Source: Clostridiaceae bacterium (GTDB lineage: Bacteria > Bacillota > Clostridia > Oscillospirales > Acutalibacteraceae). Taken from it: DNA of 64,000 nt. Position 1 is the first letter of the stretch, and each line of letters opens with the position of its first letter. The stretch spans positions 26,954 through 90,953 of the forward strand of contig JAUMVO010000004.1 in the NCBI GenBank assembly GCA_030530095.1. Direction: 5' to 3'. The notes under the pieces were generated by a model. That model was not told the origin of the DNA and ran no database searches. It was given only the letters and a program-made list of their open reading frames with translations. The translations under genes were made by a program, and so were the position numbers. Of the stretch, positions 27,027 to 35,617 are shown piece by piece.

Positions 27027-29153
27027 TTAATCCTCTTTTTTGGTTCTCTTTTTTCTTTCTGCCTTCTTCTCGTAGCCGCAGCCCTCATTAAGACAAACGA
27101 GCAGACCGCCCTTTCTCTTGAACAGAGACTTGCCGCAATTCGGGCAGATTTCGTCGGTCGGCTTATCCCAGGTCATGAAATTGCACTCGGGATAGTTGTC
27201 GCAGCCGTAGAAGGTATAACCCTTTCTCGACTTCTTCTCGATAACCTTACCGCCGCAGACGGGGCATTTGGCGTTGGTCTGAACGACGAAGGGCTTGGTG
27301 TTCTTGCACTCGGGGTAACCCGGACAGGCAAGGAACTTACCGAAGCGTCCGACTTTTACTACCATCATCCGTCCGCACTTCTCGCAGGGGATGTCGGTTA
27401 CGTCCTCCTGAAGCTGAATCTTGACGCCGCTCATATCCGCCTTAGCCTTTTCAAGCGTGTTTTCAAAGCCGTCATAGAAGCTGTGGAGCATCGCGATATA
27501 GTCAACCTCGCCGCTCTCAACCTTATCAAGGTCGGATTCCATGCTGGCGGTGAACTTAACGTTGACAATATTCGGGAACTGTTTCTTAAGAAGTCCCGTT
27601 ACCGCCTCGCCGAGCTCGGTGGGCTTAAGCTGCTTCTTCTCACGCTCAACGTATTCGCGGTTGAGTATGGTGGAAACTATGGAAACATAAGTACTCGGTC
27701 TGCCTACGCCCGTTTCCTCAAGCTCCTTGATAAGCGAAGCCTCGGTAAACCTCGCGGGCGGCTGAGTGAAGTGCTGATTGCCGTCAAGCGCCTTGAGCTT
27801 AAGAGCGTCGTTGTCCTTCATTTCGGGAAGTACGCTCTCGGTCTCCTCTTCCTCGTCGGTGCTTACCTCGTAAATACGGGTATAGCCGTCAAACTTAACG
27901 TTGTAGCCATTGGCGGTGAACATACAGAACTTGCCGTTCTTTCTGTCGGCGGCGGTAGCCGCGCTTACGTCAACCTTAACCGTGTCCTGAACGCAGGCAG
28001 CCATAAGGCTTGCCATAAAGCGCTTCCAGATAAGCGAGTAAAGCTTATACTGCTCGGTTGTAAGGCTGTCCTTAACCTTCTCGGGATCGAGAAGCGGATT
28101 GGTCGGTCTGATAGCTTCGTGGCCGTCCTGAGCGGAAGCCTTGGTCTTGTAATATCTCGGCTTTTCGGGAAGATAGCTCTTGCCGTAGTTTGAGAGAATG
28201 TACTCGTTGCCCGCTGCTCTCGATTCCTCGGAAATACGAAGCGAGTCGGTTCTCATATAGGTAATAAGACCCATTGTGCCCTCGCCCTTGATTTCCATAC
28301 CTTCGTAAAGCTCCTGAGCGATTTTCATCGTTCTCTGGGCCTGGAAGTTAAGCTTTCTCGAAGCCTCCTGCTGAAGCGTTGAGGTGGTGAAGGGCGGTGC
28401 GGGCTGACGCTTTCTCGTGCCCTTCTTTACCGAATCTACGATATAGTCAGCGCCGTCAAGACGCGCAAGATATGCGTCCGACTGCTCTTTGTTTTCAATC
28501 TTGGCCTTACCCTTTTCGTCAGCGGTAAGCGTAGCGGTAAACGCCCTCTTTGAAGAAGGAGCGATAAGTTTTGCGTCGATGGTCCAGTATTCCTCGGCGT
28601 TGAAATTGCGGATTTCGTTCTCACGGTCAACGATAAGTCTTACCGCAACGGACTGAACACGGCCTGCCGAAAGTCCGCGTCTTATCTTCTGTGAAACGAA
28701 CGGGCTGAGCTTATAGCCGACAATTCTGTCGAGAATTCTTCTCGCCTGCTGTGCGTCAACGAGGTCCATATCAATCTTCTCGGGATTCTGTATACCCTTG
28801 AGAACGCTCTGCTTATTGATTTCGTTGAACTTAACGCGGTTAAGCTCGTCGGTATTGAGTCCGAGAACCGTTGCAAGATGCCACGAAATCGCCTCTCCCT
28901 CACGGTCCGGGTCGGTTGCGAGATAAACCTTGTCTGACTCGTCAACCATGCCCTTGAGTTCCTTGACAAGCTTTTCCTTGCCCTTGACTATCGCGTACTT
29001 GGGAGCAAAGTCGTTCTTGATGTCGACAGAGAGTTTTGCTGCGGGCAAATCTCTTACGTGACCGACGGAAGCGGTAACCTTATAGTCCTTTCCGAGATAC
29101 TTCTGAATAGTCTTTGCTTTTGAGGGTGACTCAACGATAACTAATTTTGACAT
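27027..29153 (-). CDS. topA: DNA topoisomerase I
   Basis: Type IA topoisomerase that relaxes negative supercoils. The Toprim start is LVIVESPSKAKTIQKYLG and its acidic motif is DPDREGEAISWHL. The catalytic tyrosine is in GLITYMRTDS near residue 297. Three C-terminal zinc ribbons follow (CEKCG...CPGYPEC, CPVCG...CDNYPEC, CPNCG...CLNEGC). The length is 708 residues. It follows dprA, as usual. Confidence 0.97.
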   Translation of the reverse strand: MSKLVIVESPSKAKTIQKYLGKDYKVTASVGHVRDLPAAKLSVDIKNDFAPKYAIVKGKEKLVKELKGMVDESDKVYLATDPDREGEAISWHLATVLGLNTDELNRVKFNEINKQSVLKGIQNPEKIDMDLVDAQQARRILDRIVGYKLSPFVSQKIRRGLSAGRVQSVAVRLIVDRENEIRNFNAEEYWTIDAKLIAPSSKRAFTATLTADEKGKAKIENKEQSDAYLARLDGADYIVDSVKKGTRKRQPAPPFTTSTLQQEASRKLNFQAQRTMKIAQELYEGMEIKGEGTMGLITYMRTDSLRISEESRAAGNEYILSNYGKSYLPEKPRYYKTKASAQDGHEAIRPTNPLLDPEKVKDSLTTEQYKLYSLIWKRFMASLMAACVQDTVKVDVSAATAADRKNGKFCMFTANGYNVKFDGYTRIYEVSTDEEEETESVLPEMKDNDALKLKALDGNQHFTQPPARFTEASLIKELEETGVGRPSTYVSIVSTILNREYVEREKKQLKPTELGEAVTGLLKKQFPNIVNVKFTASMESDLDKVESGEVDYIAMLHSFYDGFENTLEKAKADMSGVKIQLQEDVTDIPCEKCGRMMVVKVGRFGKFLACPGYPECKNTKPFVVQTNAKCPVCGGKVIEKKSRKGYTFYGCDNYPECNFMTWDKPTDEICPNCGKSLFKRKGGLLVCLNEGCGYEKKAERKKRTKKED

Positions 29154-29171
29154 AATTCCTCTTCCTGTTTC

Positions 29172-30359
29172 TTATATTTTTTTGTATTTTCTTCCGGGCA
29201 GCATTTCGATAACGCCGTACATTTCAAGCTCGGTAATTGCCGAGAGCGCATTCTGAATGCTTAAGCCCGATTCGGTTACTATTTTGTCCAGATCGGTTTC
29301 GCCGTCAATGGCGCTGTAAACCGATTTTGCGTTTTCTCCCGCGCCTGCGGGAAGAGGTTTAAGTTCTGCCTTAACAGTCGGCTTTTCAGCCTTCTTTGGC
29401 TTTGTTATTATATTTTCATTTGCCGCAGTATATTCCTGAAGCGCTGAGGATAGCGGAACATCCGCATTCTCAATACTCAGCCTGTCGGGATATCTGTAAT
29501 AATATTCCTCGACGATATCAAGCGCCGTGAAAACGGGCTTGGCTCCGTCGTGAATAAGTCGGTTTGCGCCGTTGAACGAGCTTGCGAACACGTCTCCGGG
29601 GACAGCAAATACGTCACGTCCCTGCTCGGCGGCACAGCGCGCGGTAATAAGCGAACCGCTTCTCTCACCCGCTTCGATTACGACAGTGCCCAGCGACATA
29701 CCCGAAATAATGCGGTTGCGCATCGGGAAGGTTGTTCTTGAAGCCGCCGTAAACGGTGCAAACTCGGTAACAAGCGCGCCGTTGTGAGATATTTCAAATC
29801 TCAGCGCCTCGTTCTCGCGCAGATAGTCGGTTCCAAGACCGCAGCCAAGAACACATACGGTTGGCTTTCCGGCGTTAAGCGCTCCGTTATGCGCAGCACT
29901 GTCAACGCCGAGAGCTCCGCCCGAAACGACGGTAAAGCCCGCGTCCGAGAGCATCGACGAAATAACCGTTGCCGCTCTTGTTCCGTAAACGGAAGCGTTT
30001 CTGGTGCCGACAAGCGCTATGAACAACTCGCCCGAAATGCATTCGACGTTACCGTCAACATAGAGTACTGCGGGATAGTCGCAGATTTCGCGTAAAAGCG
30101 GCGGATACTCAGGGTCCTCGGGAGTGACGATATCCCAGTGATTCTGCTGACAGTCCTTTATTATATCCGCGGATTCGGACGGGCTGTAACGCGTAAGCTT
30201 TTCAATCTGTTTTGCGGTGAAAAGTCCCGACAGCAGCCACTCGCTTCTGCCCGCTTCGTAAAGCTGCTTTGCAGAGCCGAAGCAGTTGATAAAATCGTCA
30301 ATCTTCGCCCCGCAGCCGAGTGTGCGCTGAAGCCATATCCAATACTCGCAGTTCTTCAT
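29172..30359 (-). CDS. dprA: DNA-processing protein DprA
   Basis: Loads RecA on incoming single-stranded DNA in natural transformation. The Rossmann-fold core shows GTRNASVYGT, VVSGGALGVDSAAHNGAL and GERSGSLITARCAAEQGR followed by VFAVPG. A winged-helix C-terminal domain covers the last 60 residues (DLDKIVTESGLS). The ATG at 30359 overlaps the stop of the methyltransferase gene upstream (ATGA); an earlier in-frame start lies inside that gene. No com genes are in the window, so active competence is not shown. Confidence 0.94.
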   Translation of the reverse strand: MKNCEYWIWLQRTLGCGAKIDDFINCFGSAKQLYEAGRSEWLLSGLFTAKQIEKLTRYSPSESADIIKDCQQNHWDIVTPEDPEYPPLLREICDYPAVLYVDGNVECISGELFIALVGTRNASVYGTRAATVISSMLSDAGFTVVSGGALGVDSAAHNGALNAGKPTVCVLGCGLGTDYLRENEALRFEISHNGALVTEFAPFTAASRTTFPMRNRIISGMSLGTVVIEAGERSGSLITARCAAEQGRDVFAVPGDVFASSFNGANRLIHDGAKPVFTALDIVEEYYYRYPDRLSIENADVPLSSALQEYTAANENIITKPKKAEKPTVKAELKPLPAGAGENAKSVYSAIDGETDLDKIVTESGLSIQNALSAITELEMYGVIEMLPGRKYKKI

Positions 30360-31141
30360 CGCATCATCTCCCACATCGCTATAATCGCGGCGGCCCAAGC
30401 GTTGAGCGATTCAGCTTCGCCCTTCATCCTGATTGTAGCGCGTACGGCGCACAGCGACTGTATGTCGGGCGAAACGCCGTTGCCCTCGTTGCCGATAACA
30501 GTTAATACGCCTTGTGAAAAGTCAACTGTCGTAATATCCGTTGCGTTGGCGTCGGGGACGGTTGCGAGCGTTAATATACCCATAGCGTTTGCCTCGTTTA
30601 TCAGCGAAGCAAGGCTGTCCGTCTGACAGACGGGAATTCTCATAAGGCTGCCCATGGAAGCGCGCAACGCCTTGGGATTGTATATATCGCAACCCCCGAA
30701 GGTGATAAGCGCGTCTATGCCGAGCGCCTCGGCGGTACGGGCAACAGAGCCGAGATTCTGCGGATTCTGAACGTTCTCAAGGGCAAGATACCTTGCGCCC
30801 TCCACGAGCTTAAACTCTGCATTCTCCTTTGCCTTAACGACACTGAATACACCCTGAGTGCTGACGGTGTCTGAAAGCTTGTCGGCTACCTCGTCGCTGA
30901 TAACGAAAACCTCACCGCTCTTTTCCAGAAGCGGTGAAACGGTATCGCGGTATTTTTCAAGCGCGTTTTGTGTTATGTAGGTTTCCCTTACGTCATAGCC
31001 GCTTCTCACGGCATCGGCGCAAAGTCTCGCGCCCTCAAGCGTGAAAAGTCCGCTTTCGCGGCGAAGCGAAGCGTCCGTAACGAGCTTCTTTACGTATTTG
31101 ATTCTGTCATTATTTCGACTTGAAATTACAGAATAATCCAT
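30356..31141 (-). CDS. TrmH/SpoU family RNA 2'-O-methyltransferase
   Basis: Methylates a ribose in rRNA or tRNA. An N-terminal substrate-binding domain (residues about 5-95) is followed by the knotted SPOUT domain: LENVQNPQNLGSVARTAEALG, TVIGNEGNGVS and VRIPMKG-like motif 3 (ATIRMKGEAESLNAWAA). It resembles YsgA/RlmB proteins; the target nucleotide cannot be told. It is the first gene of the minus-strand block after the rplT terminator. Confidence 0.88.
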   Translation of the reverse strand: MDYSVISSRNNDRIKYVKKLVTDASLRRESGLFTLEGARLCADAVRSGYDVRETYITQNALEKYRDTVSPLLEKSGEVFVISDEVADKLSDTVSTQGVFSVVKAKENAEFKLVEGARYLALENVQNPQNLGSVARTAEALGIDALITFGGCDIYNPKALRASMGSLMRIPVCQTDSLASLINEANAMGILTLATVPDANATDITTVDFSQGVLTVIGNEGNGVSPDIQSLCAVRATIRMKGEAESLNAWAAAIIAMWEMMR

Positions 31142-31150
31142 ATTTCACAT

Positions 31151-31187
31151 ACCAAAAATTAACCACGCCGTAAAATCGGGCGTGGTT
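31151..31187 (-). terminator. Rho-independent terminator of the infC-rpmI-rplT operon
   Basis: On the minus strand a nine-base stem AACCACGCC / GGCGTGGTT is followed by AATTTTTGG. It lies just after the rplT stop and before the methyltransferase gene. Confidence 0.8.
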
Positions 31188-31192
31188 ATAGC

Positions 31193-31549
31193 TTATTTAA
31201 GAGCCGCTTTAGCCTGCTCCGTGAGAGCGGTGAACGCTTCGGGGTCCGAAATAGCGATTTCGGAAAGCATCTTGCGGTTAAGTTCAACGCCTGCCTTGGT
31301 AAGACCGTTGATAAATGTTGAGTAGTTCATGCCGTTTGCCTTGCAGCCTGCAGAGATTCTTGTGATCCAGAGTCTTCTGAAATCTCTCTTCTTCTGCTTT
31401 CTGCCGATGTAAGCATACTGGCCGGACTTCATAACTGCCTGCTTGGCAGTCTTGAAAAGCTTTGACTTTGAACCATAGTAGCCCTTAGCGAGCTTTAATA
31501 CTTTATTTCTTCTTTTGCGAGTCATCATCGCGCCCTTAATACGAGCCAT
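31193..31549 (-). CDS. rplT: Ribosomal protein L20
   Basis: Large-subunit protein needed for early 50S assembly and, in related bacteria, for autoregulation of this operon. The 118-residue sequence is canonical ([33 protein letters not shown]). A GAGGT ribosome site precedes the ATG. It is the last gene of infC-rpmI-rplT. Confidence 0.98.
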   Translation of the reverse strand: MARIKGAMMTRKRRNKVLKLAKGYYGSKSKLFKTAKQAVMKSGQYAYIGRKQKKRDFRRLWITRISAGCKANGMNYSTFINGLTKAGVELNRKMLSEIAISDPEAFTALTEQAKAALK

Positions 31550-31603
31550 AATATTTTACCTCCGAAAATTTAGTAGTTAAGCGGTCACTCCGCCTTCAGT
31601 TTA

Positions 31604-31801
31604 TTATTTATAGGGAATAAGACGCTTAATCTGTCTCTGATTGGTTACATCGGCAACAGCAGTCTTGCGAAGATTTCTCTTTCTCTTGGTTGACTTCTTG
31701 TTAAGGATGTGCGACTTGTAAGCGTGCGCTCTGATGGGCTTGCCGTTCTTGGAGAGCTTAAAACGCTTTTTAGCTCCGGAATGTGTTTTAATCTTAGGCA
31801 T
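31604..31801 (-). CDS. rpmI: Ribosomal protein L35
   Basis: A 65-residue basic large-subunit protein with canonical start [15 protein letters not shown] and the [15 protein letters not shown] segment. GGAGGAAA precedes the ATG. It lies between infC and rplT. Confidence 0.98.
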   Translation of the reverse strand: MPKIKTHSGAKKRFKLSKNGKPIRAHAYKSHILNKKSTKRKRNLRKTAVADVTNQRQIKRLIPYK

Positions 31802-31824
31802 TTTTATTTCCTCCTGATAATAAA

Positions 31825-32343
31825 TTACTTGTTTGCAACGGGGGCAAGGAACATAAGCATCTGTCTGCCCTCTAACTTTGCGGGCTTCTCAACCGTGCAG
31901 AACTCGGCGGTAGCCTCGGCAAATTTCTTCATGGTTTCTTCACCTATCTGGGGATGAGCCATTTCTCTGCCCCTGAAGCGGATTGAAACCTTGACCTTCT
32001 GACCTGCCTTTAAGAATTTGACGGCCTGATTAGCCTTCGTATCAAAATCGTGTGTGTCGATATTAAGAGAAAGACGGATTTCCTTCGTTTCGATGATACG
32101 CTGGTTTTTCTTGTTTTCCTTCTCTTTTTTGGACTGTTCAAATCTGTACTTGCCGTAATCCATAATCTTGCATACGGGCGGGTTTGCCGTAGGCGCAATC
32201 TTAACAAGGTCGAGGTTCTTGGCCTCGGCTTTCTTAAGCGCATCTTTAGCCGACATAATGCCGAGCTGTTCGCCCTCGGCTGAAATCAGTCTGACTTCCT
32301 TGTCACGGATTTCATCATTGAGTTGAACTTCTTTGATAGCGAT
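31825..32343 (-). CDS. infC: Translation initiation factor IF-3, starting at a rare ATC codon
   Basis: IF-3 proofreads start codons and keeps subunits apart. Homology ([16 protein letters not shown], then [13 protein letters not shown] and the C-terminal [10 protein letters not shown]) requires a start well upstream of the first in-frame ATG at 32256. The only start-like codon in place is ATC at 32343: AGGAG lies nine bases before it, and an in-frame TGA lies three codons upstream with only TTA and TCC between. Non-ATG starts in infC are known to allow autoregulation by IF-3. The resulting protein is 172 residues, the normal length. Confidence 0.95.
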   Translation of the reverse strand: MAIKEVQLNDEIRDKEVRLISAEGEQLGIMSAKDALKKAEAKNLDLVKIAPTANPPVCKIMDYGKYRFEQSKKEKENKKNQRIIETKEIRLSLNIDTHDFDTKANQAVKFLKAGQKVKVSIRFRGREMAHPQIGEETMKKFAEATAEFCTVEKPAKLEGRQMLMFLAPVANK

Positions 32344-32487
32344 GGATAATCACTCCTAAACAAAAAATTAAAGCGTGAACTTGACAGCTCACACTCAACA
32401 CATCAGGCGCAACACGCCTTTTCTGTATTGACCTGTTTCATTTGCAATCGCAGGTGAGAACTGTCGGTTCTTCTTTGTTGTGCAGAT
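32344..32487 (-). promoter_or_regulatory. infC leader with mutually exclusive terminator and antiterminator (L20-leader-like)
   Basis: The roughly 140-base leader can form a terminator hairpin just before the infC ribosome site. The 5' arm of that terminator can pair instead with an upstream stretch: GACAGUUCUCAC (32465-32454) pairs with GUGUGAGCUGUC (32394-32383), eleven of twelve pairs including one wobble. Two further small stems (ACCUG/CAGGU; AGGCG/CGCCU) lie between. This is the layout of a transcription attenuator. The Bacillus subtilis infC-rpmI-rplT leader is controlled by L20 in this way; I infer the same here. Confidence 0.65.
32361..32395 (-). terminator. Attenuator hairpin in the infC leader
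   Basis: AGUGUGAG / UUCACGCU make an eight-base stem (two wobbles) with an eight-base loop, followed by UUAAUUUUUUG, directly ahead of the infC ribosome site. Confidence 0.7.
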
Positions 32488-32516
32488 ATAATACAACATA
32501 ACGGGCGGTTTGTCAA
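32488..32516 (-). promoter_or_regulatory. Predicted promoter of infC-rpmI-rplT
   Basis: On the minus strand TTGACA (32516-32511), 17 bases and TATTAT (32493-32488) form a strong sigma-A site. Confidence 0.85.
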
Positions 32517-32551
32517 CAAAAATTTTGACATTTGCCCGTTTACTTGTTTTA

Positions 32552-33100
32552 TTACATATTTATTTTACCGAAAACACGGGACTCAAGCTTAACATCAGTA
32601 TCGTCCTCACACATTTCAAAAAGGAGATTAAGCGCGAGATAAAGAGCGCTGAGAGACTCGAAGACATTTTTCAGATTAGCCTGCTGATAATACGGCTTTT
32701 TTGTTTTCTTATCGATTTTGCTTCTCGAATGCTTGATATTGTTATAGCTTTTCCACCAGTCGCCGCTTTCCTCATCCGAAAAGCCGCTGTAGGGCACATA
32801 GCTGCGCCCGAACTCGGGAAGTGTTTCAACCTGTGCGTTGCGAAGGTTGGGGATATTTGCACGAAGCACGGACATTTTCAGACCGATATTTCTCTGACGT
32901 TCCTTTTCAAAGCAATCGCAAAGTTCGTTGAGCACCGCGTCAATTTCATTGCAAATCAAAACGAACAGACTGAGATATTCGAATGAAAAAGCGTCATTAT
33001 TCTCCTTGTCAATAGTCACGTACTTGTCGGTATCGATAAAGAACTTTTCAAACTTCTGATAGTTTTTCCAGTATATTCTGATGAATTCGCTTTTTTTCAT
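32552..33100 (-). CDS. Hypothetical protein with a HEPN-like YNxxKHxR motif
   Basis: A 182-residue soluble, mostly helical protein of unknown function. A WKSYNNIKHSR stretch near residues 116-126 recalls the N-x-x-K-H-x-R signature found in several small HEPN-like or abortive-infection-associated proteins, but I cannot assign a family. It has its own promoter and a GGGGAG ribosome site. It is divergent from the DUF2975/XRE operon across a shared regulatory region. No toxin or antitoxin partner is obvious. Confidence 0.6.
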   Translation of the reverse strand: MKKSEFIRIYWKNYQKFEKFFIDTDKYVTIDKENNDAFSFEYLSLFVLICNEIDAVLNELCDCFEKERQRNIGLKMSVLRANIPNLRNAQVETLPEFGRSYVPYSGFSDEESGDWWKSYNNIKHSRSKIDKKTKKPYYQQANLKNVFESLSALYLALNLLFEMCEDDTDVKLESRVFGKINM

Positions 33101-33125
33101 TTATAATCTCCCCTTTTCGCCTTAA

Positions 33126-33154
33126 ATAATACCACAAAGCAACGCAATTTTCAA
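33126..33154 (-). promoter_or_regulatory. Predicted promoter of the HEPN-like gene
   Basis: TTGAAA (33154-33149), 17 bases and TATTAT (33131-33126) on the minus strand. Confidence 0.65.
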
Positions 33155-33158
33155 TATT

Positions 33159-33177
33159 TTTATCGAAAAACGATAAA
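33159..33177. promoter_or_regulatory. Candidate operator: perfect inverted repeat between divergent promoters
   Basis: TTTATCG and CGATAAA are separated by AAAAA. The site lies six bases before the -35 box of the DUF2975 promoter and five bases from the -35 box of the divergent gene. The XRE-type repressor encoded at 33703 is the natural candidate ligand. This is inference from position and symmetry. Confidence 0.5.
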
Positions 33178-33183
33178 TTTTTA

Positions 33184-33212
33184 TTGACAAACAGAAATGG
33201 TGGCGGTATAAT
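33184..33212 (+). promoter_or_regulatory. Consensus sigma-A promoter of the DUF2975 operon
   Basis: TTGACA (33184-33189), a 17-base spacer and TATAAT (33207-33212): a perfect match to consensus. Confidence 0.9.
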
Positions 33213-33246
33213 GACCTCGTAAAACACCTTTCGGGGAGGACTTACC

Positions 33247-33693
33247 ATGAAAAAGAAACAGAATGCGGCGCTTAAGGTTTCAATAGGCTTCACGGCGGTT
33301 TTCGCGCTTGCGCTGACTGCGCTCACCTTTACGGGACCGTGGACGATGAAGTGGCTTTGCGAAATTACCAACAATCAGCTTATTGAGAAATTTATACTCG
33401 GTATCACCTATCTTGCGATACCTGCCGGCTGGGGTGCAATAATAATACTGTTCAAGCTGCTTATAAATATCAATAAAGGTATCGTTTTTGACAAGCGAAA
33501 TACCAAAATGCTCAATATACTTTCGTGGCTGTGTCTTTATGTAGGCTTCCTTTCGGGCTTCGCGACACGCTGGTATATTCCGTTTGTCGTGGTAAGCGTT
33601 TCGGCGCTTTTCATAGGACTGATTGTCAGGGTTGTGCGCAACATCATCGGCGAGGCAATAATAATCAAGGATGAAAACGATCTGACTGTGTGA
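33247..33693 (+). CDS. DUF2975 family membrane protein
   Basis: A 148-residue protein with four predicted transmembrane helices (about residues 10-30, 46-68, 90-110 and 112-132). Between helices two and three lies INKGIVFDKRNTKMLNILSW, typical of DUF2975. Its function is unknown. DUF2975 genes are regularly paired with a short XRE regulator of the YozG type, as here nine bases downstream. A GGGGAGG ribosome site precedes the ATG. Confidence 0.8.
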   Translation: MKKKQNAALKVSIGFTAVFALALTALTFTGPWTMKWLCEITNNQLIEKFILGITYLAIPAGWGAIIILFKLLININKGIVFDKRNTKMLNILSWLCLYVGFLSGFATRWYIPFVVVSVSALFIGLIVRVVRNIIGEAIIIKDENDLTV

Positions 33694-33702
33694 GGGCGGA
33701 AT

Positions 33703-33909
33703 ATGGCTATAAGAATTAATCTCGATATGATGCTCGCGCGCGAGAAAATGTCCTCGGGCGAGCTTGCCGAAAAAGTCGGCATCACTCAGGCAAATCTGTC
33801 TATACTTAAAACCGGCAAGGCAAAGGCAGTGCGCTTCTCGACGCTTGAAGCAATCTGCCGTGAATTACACTGCCAGCCGGGCGATATACTCGAATACGAG
33901 GAGGACTGA
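33703..33909 (+). CDS. Small XRE/Cro-family transcriptional regulator (YozG-like)
   Basis: A 68-residue single helix-turn-helix domain: SSGELAEKVGITQANLSILKTG, then RFSTLEAICRELHCQPGDIL, which is the YozG-type pattern. It is probably the dimeric repressor of its own operon. It lies between two membrane protein genes, three bases ahead of the second. Confidence 0.88.
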   Translation: MAIRINLDMMLAREKMSSGELAEKVGITQANLSILKTGKAKAVRFSTLEAICRELHCQPGDILEYEED

Positions 33910-33911
33910 TT

Positions 33912-35588
33912 ATGGAAAACAATACTCAGGGCTACGTCCCCTACGTGCCCGCTCCCGCAGCGCCGAAAATCAAGACGCTGGATTTCAAAAAATCCGACTA
34001 TATTTTTGCAATACTTTTTGCCGTTTCATCGGTACTGCTTGCCTTTATCGGAATCACCGAGAGAATGGCGCTGGGCTACACCGTTTCGCATATTGTGTTT
34101 CTCGCGGTATTCGCGGCTTATCTCTTAAAAAACGGTAAGCTCAACGTGCTTTCACTATTCTCGCTGATAGCTTCCGCCGCTTCGTCGGTAACATTCTCGC
34201 TGTACGTCGGAGACAGGGCGATATATCTTGCGTTTGCACTTGTTACCGCTTCGACGGTACTGTTCGCGCTGTCCGCTTCGGGACTTGAGGTTGACAGCTT
34301 CGGCGATATACTGCGTATGGCTTATGCGGCGGTTATCACTCCGCTGGAAAACGCGCCCGTTGCGTTAAAGTCGCTTTTTGCAGCGAATAAGAAAAAGGGC
34401 GTTCTGCAGGTGCTTCTCGCACTCGCGGTAAGCATACCGTTCCTCGCAATAGTAATAGCGCTTCTTGCGAGCTATGACGCGGCATTTGAGGGGCTGGTCA
34501 ATTACGTCGGCAAGCTGATAGGCAGGATAATAATCAAGCTGATACTCAGCGTAATTCTGTTCATTATACTGTACAGTCTCGCGGTTGACTGGAAGTACAG
34601 ACTGTTCAGAGACATCAACGACACGTACTTCAACGTCCCCAAAAAGAGATTTATCAAAAACGTGTTCACGCTGACCTTCCTTATACTGATAAGCATTGTG
34701 TATCTCGCATTTATCGTTTCTCAGTTCGCCTATCTTTTCAACGCGTTCAGAGGACTCCTGCCGAAAAACTTCACCTTCTCGGAATACGCACGCAGAGGCT
34801 TCTTTGAGGCTGAGGCCGTTACGGCGCTCAACCTCGCGGTAATGGTGCTTTTCACCCGCTTTTCCGCAAGGCGTGAGGACGGAAAGCTCCCGCTGCCCGT
34901 CAAGCTCATATTCAGCTTTATCAGTCTGTTTTCACTGTTCCTCGTCGTCACGGCAGGCTGCAAGATGATAATGTATATCGGCTCCTACGGACTGACGGTT
35001 TTAAGGCTCACGTCGTCGGTATTCATGATAGCGACAATATCGTTTGTAATCGCGTTTATCATCAAGCTTTTCAGGCCTGAATTAAAGCCGATAAAATACG
35101 CGGTTGTGTTCTCACTGATGCTGTTTACAGCGCTCTCACTTGCGGGTATCGACAGAACGGTCGCAAGCTACAACGTAAACGCTTATATAAACGGCAAGCT
35201 TCCGAGCGTGGATCTTACTATGCTCTCAGAGCTTGACCCCGATTCGACAGTGCCGTACATTGTCAGGCTTGCCGAGCTTGAAGACAACGAAAATGCAAAG
35301 GTTGCCGCAGCGGCGGATGAAGCGCTCAACTATATCTGTTACGAAAGATATTACAGCAGTATGGATTACGAAACCTATTTCGACGCACTCGTAAAAGACG
35401 GCAATATTTTCCGCTCTGCGCTTATGAGAAGCTGTTCGAAAAAAGCGTTCGACAGTCATAAGGTTTTGGGCGGTATCCCCGAATACAGATATTTCAGACC
35501 GCCGTATGCGTTTGACGACGAAATATACTATGAAACACAAACAGAAACGCAAGCACAAACAACAACGGAGCCCCTACAAGATATATGA
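33912..35588 (+). CDS. DUF4173/DUF4153-like polytopic membrane protein
   Basis: A 558-residue protein with about twelve hydrophobic helices between residues 28 and 415 and a soluble C-terminal region of about 130 residues. The FSEYARRGFFEAEAVTALN segment near residue 290 matches the DUF4173-type signature; function is unknown. A proline-rich cytoplasmic start precedes helix one, and the extreme C-terminus is rich in Thr and Gln. It has a GGAGGA ribosome site, is translated right after the XRE regulator, and is followed by a strong terminator. Confidence 0.72.
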   Translation: MENNTQGYVPYVPAPAAPKIKTLDFKKSDYIFAILFAVSSVLLAFIGITERMALGYTVSHIVFLAVFAAYLLKNGKLNVLSLFSLIASAASSVTFSLYVGDRAIYLAFALVTASTVLFALSASGLEVDSFGDILRMAYAAVITPLENAPVALKSLFAANKKKGVLQVLLALAVSIPFLAIVIALLASYDAAFEGLVNYVGKLIGRIIIKLILSVILFIILYSLAVDWKYRLFRDINDTYFNVPKKRFIKNVFTLTFLILISIVYLAFIVSQFAYLFNAFRGLLPKNFTFSEYARRGFFEAEAVTALNLAVMVLFTRFSARREDGKLPLPVKLIFSFISLFSLFLVVTAGCKMIMYIGSYGLTVLRLTSSVFMIATISFVIAFIIKLFRPELKPIKYAVVFSLMLFTALSLAGIDRTVASYNVNAYINGKLPSVDLTMLSELDPDSTVPYIVRLAELEDNENAKVAAAADEALNYICYERYYSSMDYETYFDALVKDGNIFRSALMRSCSKKAFDSHKVLGGIPEYRYFRPPYAFDDEIYYETQTETQAQTTTEPLQDI

Positions 35589-35593
35589 AAAAG

Positions 35594-35617
35594 ACCTGCA
35601 GGCAACTGCAGGTTTTA
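35594..35617 (+). terminator. Bidirectional Rho-independent terminator
   Basis: A perfect eight-base stem ACCTGCAG / CTGCAGGT with a GCAA loop is followed by T runs on the plus strand and preceded by an A run. It can stop both converging transcripts. Confidence 0.85.

Noticed and set aside
27483..28193. 236-residue reading frame antisense to topA
   Set aside because: It is a shadow of conserved topA sequence without homology of its own.
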